Source of the DNA: Bog-473 sp963781955
GTDB lineage: Bacteria > Actinomycetota > Acidimicrobiia > Acidimicrobiales > RAAP-2
Assembly (NCBI GenBank): GCA_963781955.1
Contig: CAWAHU010000002.1
Location: 558,001-622,000 of the forward strand
Length of the DNA: 64,000 nt
Direction: 5' to 3'
Made by a program: the position numbers and the translations under genes. Under the pieces are notes generated by a model that ran no database searches, was not told where the DNA came from, and worked only from the letters and a program-made list of their open reading frames with translations. Below, piece after piece: positions 18,540-26,361 of this stretch. How positions within the stretch are numbered: the stretch's first letter is position 1; the number at the start of each line of letters is the position of its first letter.

Positions 18540-19576
18540 CCCCGCTCGTGGTGGCCGGGCCCGTGGGGATCTCGGAGCACGACGGCGGCCGTGACCACCC
18601 GGAGCGGCCCGACCGGCTGTTCGCCGCCATGGACGGCGTGCGCGCGCTCGGGCTGGACGACCAGACGGTCTTCCCCGCCGTCCGTGAGGCGTCGCACGAG
18701 GAGCTGTCGCGGGTCCACGCCCCGGCCTACCTGGCGGAGCTCGAGGCATTCTGCGCCCGTGGAGGCGGGAACATCGACCCCGACACCTACGCCCGTCCCG
18801 ACTCGTGGACGGCGGCCCGCCGGGCGGCCGGCGCGGGCCTGGTGGCGCTCGACGAGCTCGAGCATCGCGGCGAGGGGGTCGCGTTCGTGCCGGTCCGACC
18901 CCCGGGCCACCACGCCACGGGTGACCGGGCCATGGGGTTCTGCCTGGTGAACAACGTGGCCGTCGCCGCCGCCTCGCGCACCTCCCGGGGCCAGCGCGTG
19001 CTCGTCGTCGACTGGGATGTCCACCACGGCAACGGAACCCAGGACATCTTCTGGGACGACCCCGACGTCCTGTACGTCTCGACGCACCAGCACCCCCTGT
19101 ACCCGGGGACCGGGCGCCCCCAAGAGGTCGGGGGTCTGGCCGCCCCGGGGCTGACCGTGAACCTCCCGCTGCCGCCGGGCGCGACCGGCGACGTCGTGCG
19201 GGCGGCGCTCGACGAGTACGCACGGGGGGCGATCGAGTCGTTCCGGCCGGACTGGGTCCTGGTGTCCTGTGGGTTCGACGCGCACCGGTCCGACCCGCTC
19301 AGCGAGCTCGCCCTGTCGAGCGGCGACTTCGCCGAGCTGGCCCTCCTCGTGCGCGAGTTCGCGCCGGGGCCGGGACGCCTGGCCGTCTTCCTCGAGGGTG
19401 GCTACGACCTGGGGGCGCTCGCCACCTCGGTCGAGGCCACCCTGGGGGCGCTGATGGGCGTGGGTGGCCGGGTGAGCGACCCGACCACGGGCGGACCCGG
19501 CCTGGCGCAGTTGCGAGCGGACCGCGACGTGCGGCTCGCCGCCATCGACCGCGCGCTGCTCGAGGCGGCGCCGTGA
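18536..19576 (+). CDS. Histone deacetylase-family hydrolase (AcuC/acetylpolyamine type)
   Basis: A 346-residue zinc-dependent deacetylase-like protein starting at a GTG. Family marks are HPERPDR near residue 22, PVRPPGHHAT with the paired histidines, DWDVHHGNGTQDIF with the zinc aspartate and histidine, and CGFDAHRSDPL with the second zinc aspartate. All catalytic and zinc residues appear present. It overlaps the GNAT gene upstream and the USP gene downstream by 4 bases each, forming one tightly coupled operon. It likely removes acetyl groups from lysines or polyamines; the exact substrate is unknown. Confidence 0.93.
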   Translation: MTPLVVAGPVGISEHDGGRDHPERPDRLFAAMDGVRALGLDDQTVFPAVREASHEELSRVHAPAYLAELEAFCARGGGNIDPDTYARPDSWTAARRAAGAGLVALDELEHRGEGVAFVPVRPPGHHATGDRAMGFCLVNNVAVAAASRTSRGQRVLVVDWDVHHGNGTQDIFWDDPDVLYVSTHQHPLYPGTGRPQEVGGLAAPGLTVNLPLPPGATGDVVRAALDEYARGAIESFRPDWVLVSCGFDAHRSDPLSELALSSGDFAELALLVREFAPGPGRLAVFLEGGYDLGALATSVEATLGALMGVGGRVSDPTTGGPGLAQLRADRDVRLAAIDRALLEAAP

Positions 19577-20004
19577 GCGCGACCGGGGTCGTCGTGGTCG
19601 GTTACGACGGGTCGGCCGACGCCGGGACGGCGGTGACCTGGGCGGCCCGAACGGCACGCGCGCTGGGAGCACCGCTGCGCATCGTCCACGCGGTGGGCCT
19701 GCTCGAGCACGGGCGCCTGGGCGGCCACGGCCCGGTGGATGGAGCCGACGCCCGCCGGCTCGCTCGCGACGCCGGTCTCGAGGAGGCGGCCGTGGAGTTC
19801 CAGGTGGTCGACGGCGACCCGTGCTCGGTGCTGTTGCGCCTGACCGAGGGCGCCGAGCCGGTGGCGCTCATCGTGGTCGGCTCCCGGGGGGCGGGCGCCC
19901 ACGCCGGGACCCTGCTCGGCAGCACCAGCCTCGAGCTGGCCGAACACGCGACGGTCCCGGTGACGATCGTGCCGTCGGGCCCGTACCGGGATCAGCGGGG
20001 TTAG
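19573..20004 (+). CDS. Universal stress protein
   Basis: A 143-residue UspA-fold protein starting at a GTG that overlaps the HDAC stop. It begins VVVVGYDGSADAGTAV and ends with the ATP-binding pattern VVGSRGAGAHAGTLLGSTS (G-x2-G-x9-GS). It is the third gene of the GNAT-HDAC-USP operon and converges on two further USP genes. Confidence 0.92.
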   Translation: MSATGVVVVGYDGSADAGTAVTWAARTARALGAPLRIVHAVGLLEHGRLGGHGPVDGADARRLARDAGLEEAAVEFQVVDGDPCSVLLRLTEGAEPVALIVVGSRGAGAHAGTLLGSTSLELAEHATVPVTIVPSGPYRDQRG

Positions 20005-20013
20005 GACCTCCGG

Positions 20014-20436
20014 CTAGCGCACCACGGCCACCGAGCAGGCGGCGTGCCGGCTGCAGTGCTGGCTCACCGAGCCCAGCAGCAGGCCCTCGAAGCCGCCGCG
20101 GCCCCGCGACCCGACGACGAGGAGATCGGCCCCGGCCGAGGCCTTCACGAGGGCGGGCGCCGGCGTCTGCTCGGTGGTCTCACCGCTGACCGGCACCTCG
20201 GGGGCCACCTCGTGGACGTGGGCGATCCCCTCGTCGATGATCGCCTGTGCGGCGTCCTCCACCTGGCGCACCGTGGTCGTGAAGGCGTACCCGAGCGCCA
20301 TGGGGAAGACCCAGGCGGAGACCAGGTGCAAGGACGCACCGGTCCGTTGGGCCTCGCCGACGGCCCAGTCGAGCGCTCGCTGCGCCGAGGGCGAGCCGTC
20401 CACGCCGACGACGATGCGGGGCGCCGGATCCGCCAC
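20014..20436 (-). CDS. Universal stress protein
   Basis: A 140-residue UspA-fold protein starting at a GTG (VADPAPRIVVGVDGS). The ATP-binding pattern is VVGSRGRGGFEGLLLGSVS. It follows the next USP gene with a 2-base gap and lies at the end of the kinase-USP-USP unit. Upstream residues in the same frame do not resemble the family, so the GTG at 20436 is preferred. Confidence 0.92.
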   Translation of the reverse strand: MADPAPRIVVGVDGSPSAQRALDWAVGEAQRTGASLHLVSAWVFPMALGYAFTTTVRQVEDAAQAIIDEGIAHVHEVAPEVPVSGETTEQTPAPALVKASAGADLLVVGSRGRGGFEGLLLGSVSQHCSRHAACSVAVVR

Positions 20437-20438
20437 GT

Positions 20439-20885
20439 CTACGCGGTGGTCCGGTAGACGAGCACGGGGCAGTGGGCATTGGCGGTGCAATGCTCGCTGG
20501 TCGAGCCGAGCACCATGCCCATGAACTCGCCGTGCCCGCGGCTCCCCACCACGAGCAGGTCGGCCCCCTTGGAGGCCTCCACGAGGACGGGCGCGGGGTG
20601 ACCGCTCACCACGTGGTGCTCGATGTGCAGGTCGGGAAAGCGGGCCTGCAGCGCCGCCACGGCGGGCTCGAGCGAGTCGCGCACGTCTTGTTCGGGATCG
20701 AAGTCGTCGGGCACGGGGACGGCCCAGCCGTAGCTCGTAGGCCACTCCCAGGTGGAGACGACTTCGAGCGTGCTCCCGGCCAGGTGGGCCTGGCGCGCCG
20801 CCCAGGCCAGGGCCTGGAGCGAAGACGGCGAGCCGTCCACGCCGACCACGATCCGGCCGGGGCCGGGGGACTCCTCGGGTGTCAT
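20439..20885 (-). CDS. Universal stress protein
   Basis: A 148-residue UspA-fold protein starting at the ATG at 20885 (MTPEESPGPGRIVVGVDGS). An in-frame ATG at 20915 would add ten residues that lack family similarity. The ATP-binding pattern is VVGSRGHGEFMGMVLGSTS. It is preceded by the DevS-like kinase gene on the same strand with a 43-base gap and followed directly by another USP. Confidence 0.92.
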   Translation of the reverse strand: MTPEESPGPGRIVVGVDGSPSSLQALAWAARQAHLAGSTLEVVSTWEWPTSYGWAVPVPDDFDPEQDVRDSLEPAVAALQARFPDLHIEHHVVSGHPAPVLVEASKGADLLVVGSRGHGEFMGMVLGSTSEHCTANAHCPVLVYRTTA

Positions 20886-20928
20886 CGCGCCGGTCCTCTC
20901 GGGTCTCGAAGACACCGGTGCCGGCCGG

Positions 20929-22066
20929 TCACCGGTCGAGGGGGACGGCCCACGTGAGAACGGTACCGCCCCCGGGGGGATCCTCGATCGACAGCGTGCC
21001 CCCCAGCTTCTCGGCCCGCTGCCGCAGGTTGCGGAGCCCGAGCCCGCCCGGCGTGCCGGCGGCCGGCAGCCCCATGCCGACGCCGTCGTCGGCGATGATG
21101 AGCCGGCAGGTCGCCCCGTCGACGGCGACGGTGACCGCGGCCTGCGTCGCCTCGGCGTGCTTGCCGAGATTGGTCAGGCCTTCGCGGACCGTCGCCAGGA
21201 GGTGCTCGAGCATCAGGCCGTCCACGACCGTGTCGACCGGACCCTCGAAGCTCACCGGGACATCGAAGCCGACGACCGTGCGCAGCTGGCGCACCAGGGC
21301 GCGCACCTCGTCGCGGGCGCCACGGGTCTCGTTGCCCATGCCGAGCTCGTAGATGGTGGCGCGCACCTGGGTGATCACGTGGTCGAGCTCGCTCACGGCG
21401 GTTGCGATCCGCGCTGCGGTATCGTCCGGCAGTCGTGCCGCGATGCCCTGCAGCGTGAGCCCGAGCGCGAACAGGCGTTGGATCACGGTGTCGTGCAGGT
21501 CGCGCGCCATTCGGTCCCGGTCCTCGTACACGGCGCCGCGCCGCACGCGCTCGGTGCAGCCGCGCGTTCTCGATGGCGATGCCCGCGGCCTGCGAGAGCG
21601 CCCCGACGAGCGCCATGTCGTCGTGGGTGAACTCCGACCAGCCCACCTTGTCGGCCAGGTACAGGTTGCCGTAGACCTCGTCGCGGATCCGGATCGGGAC
21701 ACCCAGGAACGACGTCATGGCCGGATGGTGGGGCGGGAAGCCGAAGCTCTCGGGGTGCTCGGAGATCTCGGCGATCCGGAGCGGCCTCGGGTCGGCGATG
21801 AGGAGGCCGAGCACGCCCCGGCCCGTCGGGTGTGCCCCGATGGCCTGCTGCTGCTCGGGGGTGATGCCGACCGTGACGAAGTCGGAGAGCGCCGCCTTGT
21901 CCTCGTCGAGGACGCCGAGAGCCCCGTAGCGCGCGCCGGTCATGGAGCAGGCCTCCTCGACCACGTGCCGGAGCACCTCGGCGAGCTCGAGGTTCGACTC
22001 GATCAGGAGCGTCGCCTCGAGCACCCGGCGCAGCTTCGACGGATCCTCGATGGAGCGGTAGGGCAC
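20929..22066 (-). CDS. GAF-domain histidine kinase, DevS/DosS-like, one apparent frameshift
   Basis: About 379 residues from a GTG at 22066. Residues ~10-170 form one GAF domain: ARYGALGVLDEDKAALSDFV, then FPPHHPAMTSFLGVPIRIRD and GNLYLADKVGW. This closely recalls the haem-binding GAF of mycobacterial DosS/DosT. The kinase core has DRDRMARDLHDTVIQRLFAL with the phospho-accepting histidine, the N box REGLTNLGKHAE, DDGVGM and GGLGLRNLRQRA. The frame changes near 21552 after ENARLH; one extra base in the run gcac-c-gagcg restores ERVRRGAVYED. DosS has two GAF domains, so one is missing here. It is divergent from the DevR-like regulator, its likely partner. Confidence 0.88.
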
Positions 22067-22142
22067 CGGGGTGATCCTACCCGTGTGTAGGGGGCCTGGT
22101 GCTGGGCTGCAAGCTCCTGCTGGGAGGTGGGAAGATGGCGGG

Positions 22143-22814
22143 GTGACTCTCGCCGTCTTCCTTCTCGACGACCACGAAGTCGTCCGTGCCGGGCTGCGGT
22201 CGCTCCTCGAGTCGACCGACGACATCACGGTCGTCGGCGAGGCGTCGACGGTGGAGGAGGCCCTGGCCCGGATCCCTCCCACCAGGCCGAACGTGGCCAT
22301 CCTCGACGTCCGACTGCCCGACGGCAGCGGGGTCGAGGTCTGCCGCGAGATCCGCTCGAACCACCCCGAGATCGCCTGCATCATGCTGACGTCGTACGCC
22401 GACGACGAGGCGCTGATCGCCTCGGTCATGGCCGGCGCGGCGGGCTACGTCCTCAAGCAGGTGGGCAGCGTCGACCTGGTCGAGGACGTGCGCCGTGCCG
22501 GAGCGGGGCAGTCCCTGCTCGACCAGGCCTTGACCGACCGCGTGCTCGCCCGCCTGCGCGAGGGACCGGCTCTCGACCCGCGGCTGGCCAGCCTCACGCC
22601 CCAGGAACGGCGCATCCTCGACCTGATCGCCAAGGGCTACACCAACCGGCAGATCGCGGAGACCATGTTCCTGGCCGAGAAGACGGTGAAGAACTACGTG
22701 TCCAACCTGCTGGCCAAGCTGGGTATGGAGCGCCGCACGCAGGCCGCCACCTTCGCGGCCCGCCTCGACGAGCGTACGACCCACGACGCCCGCAGCGACG
22801 CGACCGGGACCTGA
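22143..22814 (+). CDS. devR: NarL/DevR-family response regulator
   Basis: A 223-residue regulator starting at a GTG (VTLAVFLLDDHEVVRAGL). The receiver domain has the acidic pair DDH, the phospho-aspartate in LDVRLPDGSG and the lysine in GYVLKQVG. The LuxR-type HTH spans LTPQERRILDLIAKGYTN to LLAKLG. The residues around VLDVRLPDGxGVEVCREIRS and AGYVLKQ follow mycobacterial DevR/DosR very closely, more so than generic NarL proteins. It is divergent from the GAF kinase, so the two make a two-component pair. It is a natural candidate to bind the GGGACC-type boxes nearby (inference). Confidence 0.9.
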   Translation: MTLAVFLLDDHEVVRAGLRSLLESTDDITVVGEASTVEEALARIPPTRPNVAILDVRLPDGSGVEVCREIRSNHPEIACIMLTSYADDEALIASVMAGAAGYVLKQVGSVDLVEDVRRAGAGQSLLDQALTDRVLARLREGPALDPRLASLTPQERRILDLIAKGYTNRQIAETMFLAEKTVKNYVSNLLAKLGMERRTQAATFAARLDERTTHDARSDATGT

Positions 22815-22874
22815 GCGCCGGGGTGGCCCCTCAACCCTGGGGTGGCCCTCAGCCCCGGTGCCGGAGCTTCCGGC

Positions 22875-23222
22875 TCAGCGGTCCCGGTACGGTCCCGGCC
22901 AGGGTGTCGGTCCGAGCCCGAGCCCGCGGTCGCGCAACGACATCTCGAGGCGCGTACGCTCACTGGCTGGCTGCTCGAACCGGCCCGGGTCCGTCTCGAT
23001 CCCCACGAGCGTGGCCAAGCGGATCAGGGACACGTCGTAGCTGACCTCGCGGGCGAGGACGACCGGCACGGTGTCGGCCGTCTGCAACTCGGGCGGGACG
23101 TCCTCGGCGAGCTCGCGACGACACTGCACCACCTGGGCGAAGAACGCGTCGAGGTCATCGGGGGCCGACCCGGTCGGCAGGTCCTCGAGCGCGGCGCGCA
23201 GGAGGTCGGTGTACATCGACAT
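22875..23222 (-). CDS. Small conserved hypothetical protein in the Dos-like island
   Basis: A 115-residue protein starting at ATG 23222 (MSMYTDLLRAALEDLP). It is acidic and helical in its first two thirds and ends with RDRGLGLGPTPWPGPYRDR. I cannot place it in a family. It lies between the response regulator (convergent) and a possible small gene upstream on the same strand. The position suggests a link to the DevR-like regulon. Confidence 0.6.
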   Translation of the reverse strand: MSMYTDLLRAALEDLPTGSAPDDLDAFFAQVVQCRRELAEDVPPELQTADTVPVVLAREVSYDVSLIRLATLVGIETDPGRFEQPASERTRLEMSLRDRGLGLGPTPWPGPYRDR

Positions 23223-23302
23223 GGCGCCGCTCCATGCGGTGTCCGCCGGAGCCGGAGCTGGAGCCTGCGCCCGGTGCACCCGTTCGCGTGTCACGGCGCG
23301 TC

Positions 23303-23434
23303 TCAGCGCGGGTGCGCGATCTCGTGCGCCGGGCGTGCTGCCGGGCCTGTGACGACCCCGGCCGCGCCCCGGGCTGGCACCACTGCGGGGAGGGAGTCGG
23401 ACCGCCGTCTTCCCCGCTGCCTCGGACGAATCAT
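23303..23434 (-). CDS. Possible small basic protein with strong ribosome binding site
   Basis: A 43-codon frame starting at ATG 23434 with an excellent Shine-Dalgarno (AAAGGAGGGCAC before the ATG), the best in the region. The product opens MIRPRQRGRRRSDSLPAVV and is Arg/Ala/Pro-rich. No family is recognised and codon bias alone cannot prove it. A near-perfect DevR-like box lies 87-102 bases upstream in the right orientation. It could be a small regulon member or a leader preceding the 115-residue gene. Confidence 0.45.
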   Translation of the reverse strand: MIRPRQRGRRRSDSLPAVVPARGAAGVVTGPAARPAHEIAHPR

Positions 23435-23520
23435 GTGCCCTCCTTTCCGATGGGTGCTCCGGCTGCACCGGGTGCCGGGCGTTGTGGTGATCAGCATGCG
23501 CCCGTGACTGCTCGTACAGC

Positions 23521-23536
23521 AGGGCCGGAGGTCCCA
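23521..23536 (-). promoter_or_regulatory. Strong DevR-like box (minus orientation)
   Basis: On the minus strand this reads TGGGACCTCCGGCCCT. The core GGGACC-N3-GGCCCT is identical to the site 62 bases away on the other strand. It faces the small minus-strand genes at 23434 and 23222. Confidence 0.6.
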
Positions 23537-23597
23537 AGCGGCACCGGCACCGGGCGCGTTGGGGGCGAGTTGTCGGCCCGGAGCGCCGCGATGCCGT

Positions 23598-23612
23598 GGG
23601 ACCTTTGGCCCT
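23598..23612 (+). promoter_or_regulatory. Strong DevR-like box (plus orientation)
   Basis: Reads GGGACCTTTGGCCCT and matches, as I recall it, the form GGGACTTTNGGCCC of DosR-bound sites. It lies 75-89 bases before the start of the STAS-like gene at 23687, a usual distance for an activator site. Confidence 0.65.
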
Positions 23613-23686
23613 ACTTGCGCGCGCTGGCGACGCGGAGAATCGCACCCGCGCCGGCGTGCCCGGTGTGACGGCGGAGAGGAGCCGGT

Positions 23687-23968
23687 ATGTCCCCGCTCGA
23701 CGCGTGGGGGATGGACGTCGCCCTCGAGATGTGGATCGACGCGTCGACCAGGCCGGTGTCCATCCGTCTGGCGGGTGTGCTCGATGCGTCGACCGGTGCC
23801 AACCTGGTGGGCGTGGTGGAGGAGTGCATCGAGCAGGGGATGCGGGAGTTCGCCCTCGACCCGACCGAATTGTGCGTCGAGGTGTCGGGCTGGCAGATCG
23901 TCGAGCAGGTCGGGCGGCACGTCCGCCTCGCCGGCGGGAACCTGCACCTCGATCTCGTCACGCGGTGA
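23687..23968 (+). CDS. Small STAS-like protein
   Basis: A 93-residue protein starting at ATG 23687 behind a GGAGAGGAG ribosome binding site. The layout VSIRLAGVLDASTGANLVGV...ECIEQG then GRHVRLAGGNLHLDLVTR resembles a STAS (anti-sigma antagonist-like) domain. The serine normally phosphorylated in the DSSG loop is not evident (SGWQIV is at that place). Its stop overlaps the GTG start of the kinase/P-loop gene, so the two are co-transcribed under the DevR-like box. Confidence 0.65.
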   Translation: MSPLDAWGMDVALEMWIDASTRPVSIRLAGVLDASTGANLVGVVEECIEQGMREFALDPTELCVEVSGWQIVEQVGRHVRLAGGNLHLDLVTR

Positions 23969-25410
23969 CCGCACGCGGCCGCAGGGCGGGTGGGGCACGG
24001 GCGGTCGAGACCCACATCTCGATCCTCCTCTTCCTCGGGGAGCGGGTCTACAAGCTGCGCAAGCCGGTGCACTACGACTTCCTCGACTTCACCGACCTCG
24101 CGGGCCGCCTGGCGGATTGCCGACGCGAGGTCGCGCTCAACCGCCGCCTGGCACCCGACGTGTACCTGGGGGTGGCCGACATCGTCATGGACGGCGAGCC
24201 GGTCGACCACATGGTGGTGATGCGGGCCCTGCCCGACGAGCGGCGCCTGGCCACCCTGGTGCAGCACGGCGGCAACCAGGCGGCGGTAGTCGACGAGGTG
24301 GCAGAGGTGCTGGCTGCGTTCCACGCCGGCGCGGCGCGCTCCACCGGGATCTCGGCGGCAGCGACCGCCGGTGCGCTCGGACGCGAGTGGGAGGCCAACT
24401 TCGAGGAGACCGAACGCTTCGTGGGTTCCGTTCTGGACCCGGCGGCGGACGCCGAGATCCGGGAGCTCGTGGGGGGGTGGCTGGCGCGCCATGCCGCGTT
24501 GCTCGACGAGCGCATCGCCGGGGGCTGGATCTGCGACGGGCACGGTGACCTGCAGGCCGAGGACATCTTCTGCCTCGACGACGGTGTGCGGATCCTCGAC
24601 TGCATTGAGTTCTCCGACGAGCTGCGCCACGTCGACGTGTGCCGCGATGTGGCCTTCCTCGCCATGGATCTCGAGCGGCTCGGGCATCTCGACGCGGCAG
24701 AGCGCTTCGTGGCCTCCTACGAGCAGCGCGCCGGCGCCACGTTCCCATCGGTGCTCCTGCACCACTACGTCGCCGACCGCGCCTACGTGCGGGCCAAGGT
24801 CGCCTGCCTGCGTTACGAGCAGGGTGACGCCGCAGCCGAAGTACCGGCACGCCGGTTCCATCGCCTGGCGCTCTCGCACCTGCGTCGCGCGCGCCGGCGC
24901 ATGGTCCTGGTGGGCGGGCTGCCCGGGACCGGGAAGAGCACGCTGTCCGCGGGCCTCGCCGAGGCAACCGGGTCGGCGCTCCTGCGTTCCGACGAGGTCC
25001 GCGACGAGGTCGTCTCCCCGAACGACACGGACCGCTACGCGTCGAGCGCGGTGGGGGCGGTCTATGCCGAGCTCGTCCGGCGGGCCGGGGCCGAGATGGC
25101 CGCCGGCCGCTCGGTCGTGCTCGACGCCTCCTGGGTCGCGTCCGAGGAGCGTGCCCGGGCGGCGCAGGCGGCGGAAGCGTCCGGGTTCGACCTGTGCGAG
25201 GTCTGCTGCACGTGCGACGAGGAGGAGGCGGCCCGGCGGATCGGGGCGCGCCTGGACCGGGGTGAGGATGCCTCGGAGGCCACGGTCGAGGTGCGCCGGC
25301 TCCTGGCCGGGCGCATGGATCCCTGGCCCACCGCGATGGTCGTCGACACGGCCCGCCAGGACCCGCAGGCGGTCCTCGCCGGCGCGCTCTCGGCCCTGGC
25401 CCGCCGCTAA
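23965..25410 (+). CDS. Aminoglycoside-phosphotransferase-like plus P-loop kinase protein (Rv2004c type)
   Basis: A 481-residue two-domain protein starting at a GTG. Residues ~1-300 form an APH-like kinase fold: ISILLFLGERVYKLRKPVHY at the front, then the catalytic loop GHGDLQAEDIF with HGD intact and RILDCIEF for the metal aspartate. Residues ~310-480 form a P-loop domain of the zeta-toxin or chloramphenicol-kinase type with VGGLPGTGKST. The length and domain order match Rv2004c of M. tuberculosis, a known DosR regulon gene. The stop precedes the 110-residue coiled-coil gene by 87 bases. Confidence 0.85.
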   Translation: MTARGRRAGGARAVETHISILLFLGERVYKLRKPVHYDFLDFTDLAGRLADCRREVALNRRLAPDVYLGVADIVMDGEPVDHMVVMRALPDERRLATLVQHGGNQAAVVDEVAEVLAAFHAGAARSTGISAAATAGALGREWEANFEETERFVGSVLDPAADAEIRELVGGWLARHAALLDERIAGGWICDGHGDLQAEDIFCLDDGVRILDCIEFSDELRHVDVCRDVAFLAMDLERLGHLDAAERFVASYEQRAGATFPSVLLHHYVADRAYVRAKVACLRYEQGDAAAEVPARRFHRLALSHLRRARRRMVLVGGLPGTGKSTLSAGLAEATGSALLRSDEVRDEVVSPNDTDRYASSAVGAVYAELVRRAGAEMAAGRSVVLDASWVASEERARAAQAAEASGFDLCEVCCTCDEEEAARRIGARLDRGEDASEATVEVRRLLAGRMDPWPTAMVVDTARQDPQAVLAGALSALARR

Positions 25411-25411
25411 A

Positions 25412-25426
25412 GAGGCCTTCGGCCCT
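25412..25426 (+). promoter_or_regulatory. Degenerate DevR-like box or short hairpin before the 110-residue gene
   Basis: Reads GAGGCCTTCGGCCCT, 12 of 15 identical to GGGACCTTTGGCCCT, 72-86 bases before the ATG at 25498. The same bases form a GGCC-TTC-GGCC hairpin just after a stop codon, so a weak terminator is an equal alternative. Confidence 0.35.
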
Positions 25427-25497
25427 AGGTCGCGGGCGTGCGACGCGGTGCAATGGAACCGAGAAGAGAGCGGGACGCGAGACGAGAGGAGACCGTC

Positions 25498-25830
25498 ATG
25501 ACGAACACCGCAGCAGAAGACGGCGGTGCGGCCGCCGCCCAGGGCATCGACGGGGTCGTCAAGGAGATGACCGGGGTCCTCGACCAGTGGAAAGCGCGGG
25601 TCGACCAGCTCAAGGTGCAGGCCGACCTGGCCAAGCTCGACGTGCGCGGGAAGGCCGAGAAGCAGGTGGAGATCGCTCAGAACGCCTGCCTGGCCGCCTA
25701 CTCGAGGCTGCGCGAGGCCGGGCCCGACGCGACGGAGAGCGCCCAGGCGTTGCGGCAGAGCGTCGAGAAGCTGCTGGGGGACGTCAAGCGGGCGTTCGAG
25801 GCCGCGCAGGCCGTCATCACCCGGGGCTGA
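25498..25830 (+). CDS. Small helical protein, unknown function
   Basis: A 110-residue protein with a clear ribosome binding site (gagaggagacc) and ATG start. After an Ala/Gly-rich head the body is strongly helical and charged: GVVKEMTGVLDQWKARVDQL, then KLDVRGKAEKQVEIAQN. It suggests a coiled coil. Similar short helical proteins occur near stress genes, but I do not recognise this family. It lies between the Rv2004c-like gene and the convergent CBS gene, within the Dos-like island. Confidence 0.7.
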   Translation: MTNTAAEDGGAAAAQGIDGVVKEMTGVLDQWKARVDQLKVQADLAKLDVRGKAEKQVEIAQNACLAAYSRLREAGPDATESAQALRQSVEKLLGDVKRAFEAAQAVITRG

Positions 25831-25875
25831 GCGACTCCCCGCTCGGCCGTGACGCGGGCTCAGCGATACCCCGGC

Positions 25876-26361
25876 TCAGGCCCCTGCCGTCCCTGGCGGC
25901 TGCAACCGCCCGTCGCCCCCGTGGAGCATGATGTCGGCGAACTTGGCGTAGAGGGCCATCGGCTCTTGGGTGCGGACCAGGACGTCGAAGAGCTGCGACA
26001 TCGACACCACTCCGCTCGGGCGGTCCGAGGGGTCCAAGACCACCAGGTGGCGGATGCCCAGGCTGACCATCAGGGCCGCGGCCTCCGCCACGTTCGCCGA
26101 GGGCGGGGCCCAGTTCGGGTGCTCGGAGGCGATCGACGCCACGGGCTCCCCGGGTCCGAGGCCCCGGGCGAGCGCGCGGGTGAGGTCGAGCTCGGTGATG
26201 ACCCGCAGCGGCGGCTCGGCGAGGATGGCGCACGACACGCCGCCCGCCACCATGGCCGCGGCCACCGAGGAGAGGGGGTCGTCGGCGGACACGACGGTCG
26301 GCGGCTGCAGGTGCAGGCCTCCGAGGGTCGCATCGAGGCCTTCGAAGGAGCGGCTGGTCAT
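25876..26361 (-). CDS. CBS-domain pair protein
   Basis: A 161-residue protein made of two CBS repeats. The first runs from TVVSADDPLSSVAAAMVAGG to ITELDLTRAL, the second from NVAEAAALMVSLGIRHLVVL to GVVSMSQLFDVLV. Start ATG 26361 is chosen because residues upstream in frame do not fit. CBS pairs bind adenosyl ligands. In mycobacteria the CBS protein Rv2626c (Hrp1) belongs to the DosR regulon, so this gene fits the island. A C-terminal tail of about 25 residues is outside the domains. Confidence 0.88.
   Translation of the reverse strand: MTSRSFEGLDATLGGLHLQPPTVVSADDPLSSVAAAMVAGGVSCAILAEPPLRVITELDLTRALARGLGPGEPVASIASEHPNWAPPSANVAEAAALMVSLGIRHLVVLDPSDRPSGVVSMSQLFDVLVRTQEPMALYAKFADIMLHGGDGRLQPPGTAGA

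Noticed and set aside
22067..22142. DevR-like box in the gap between the kinase and regulator genes
   Set aside because: The ctac-ccgtgt-gtag element has only four-base arms and lacks GGGAC or GTCCC halves, so I do not claim autoregulation.
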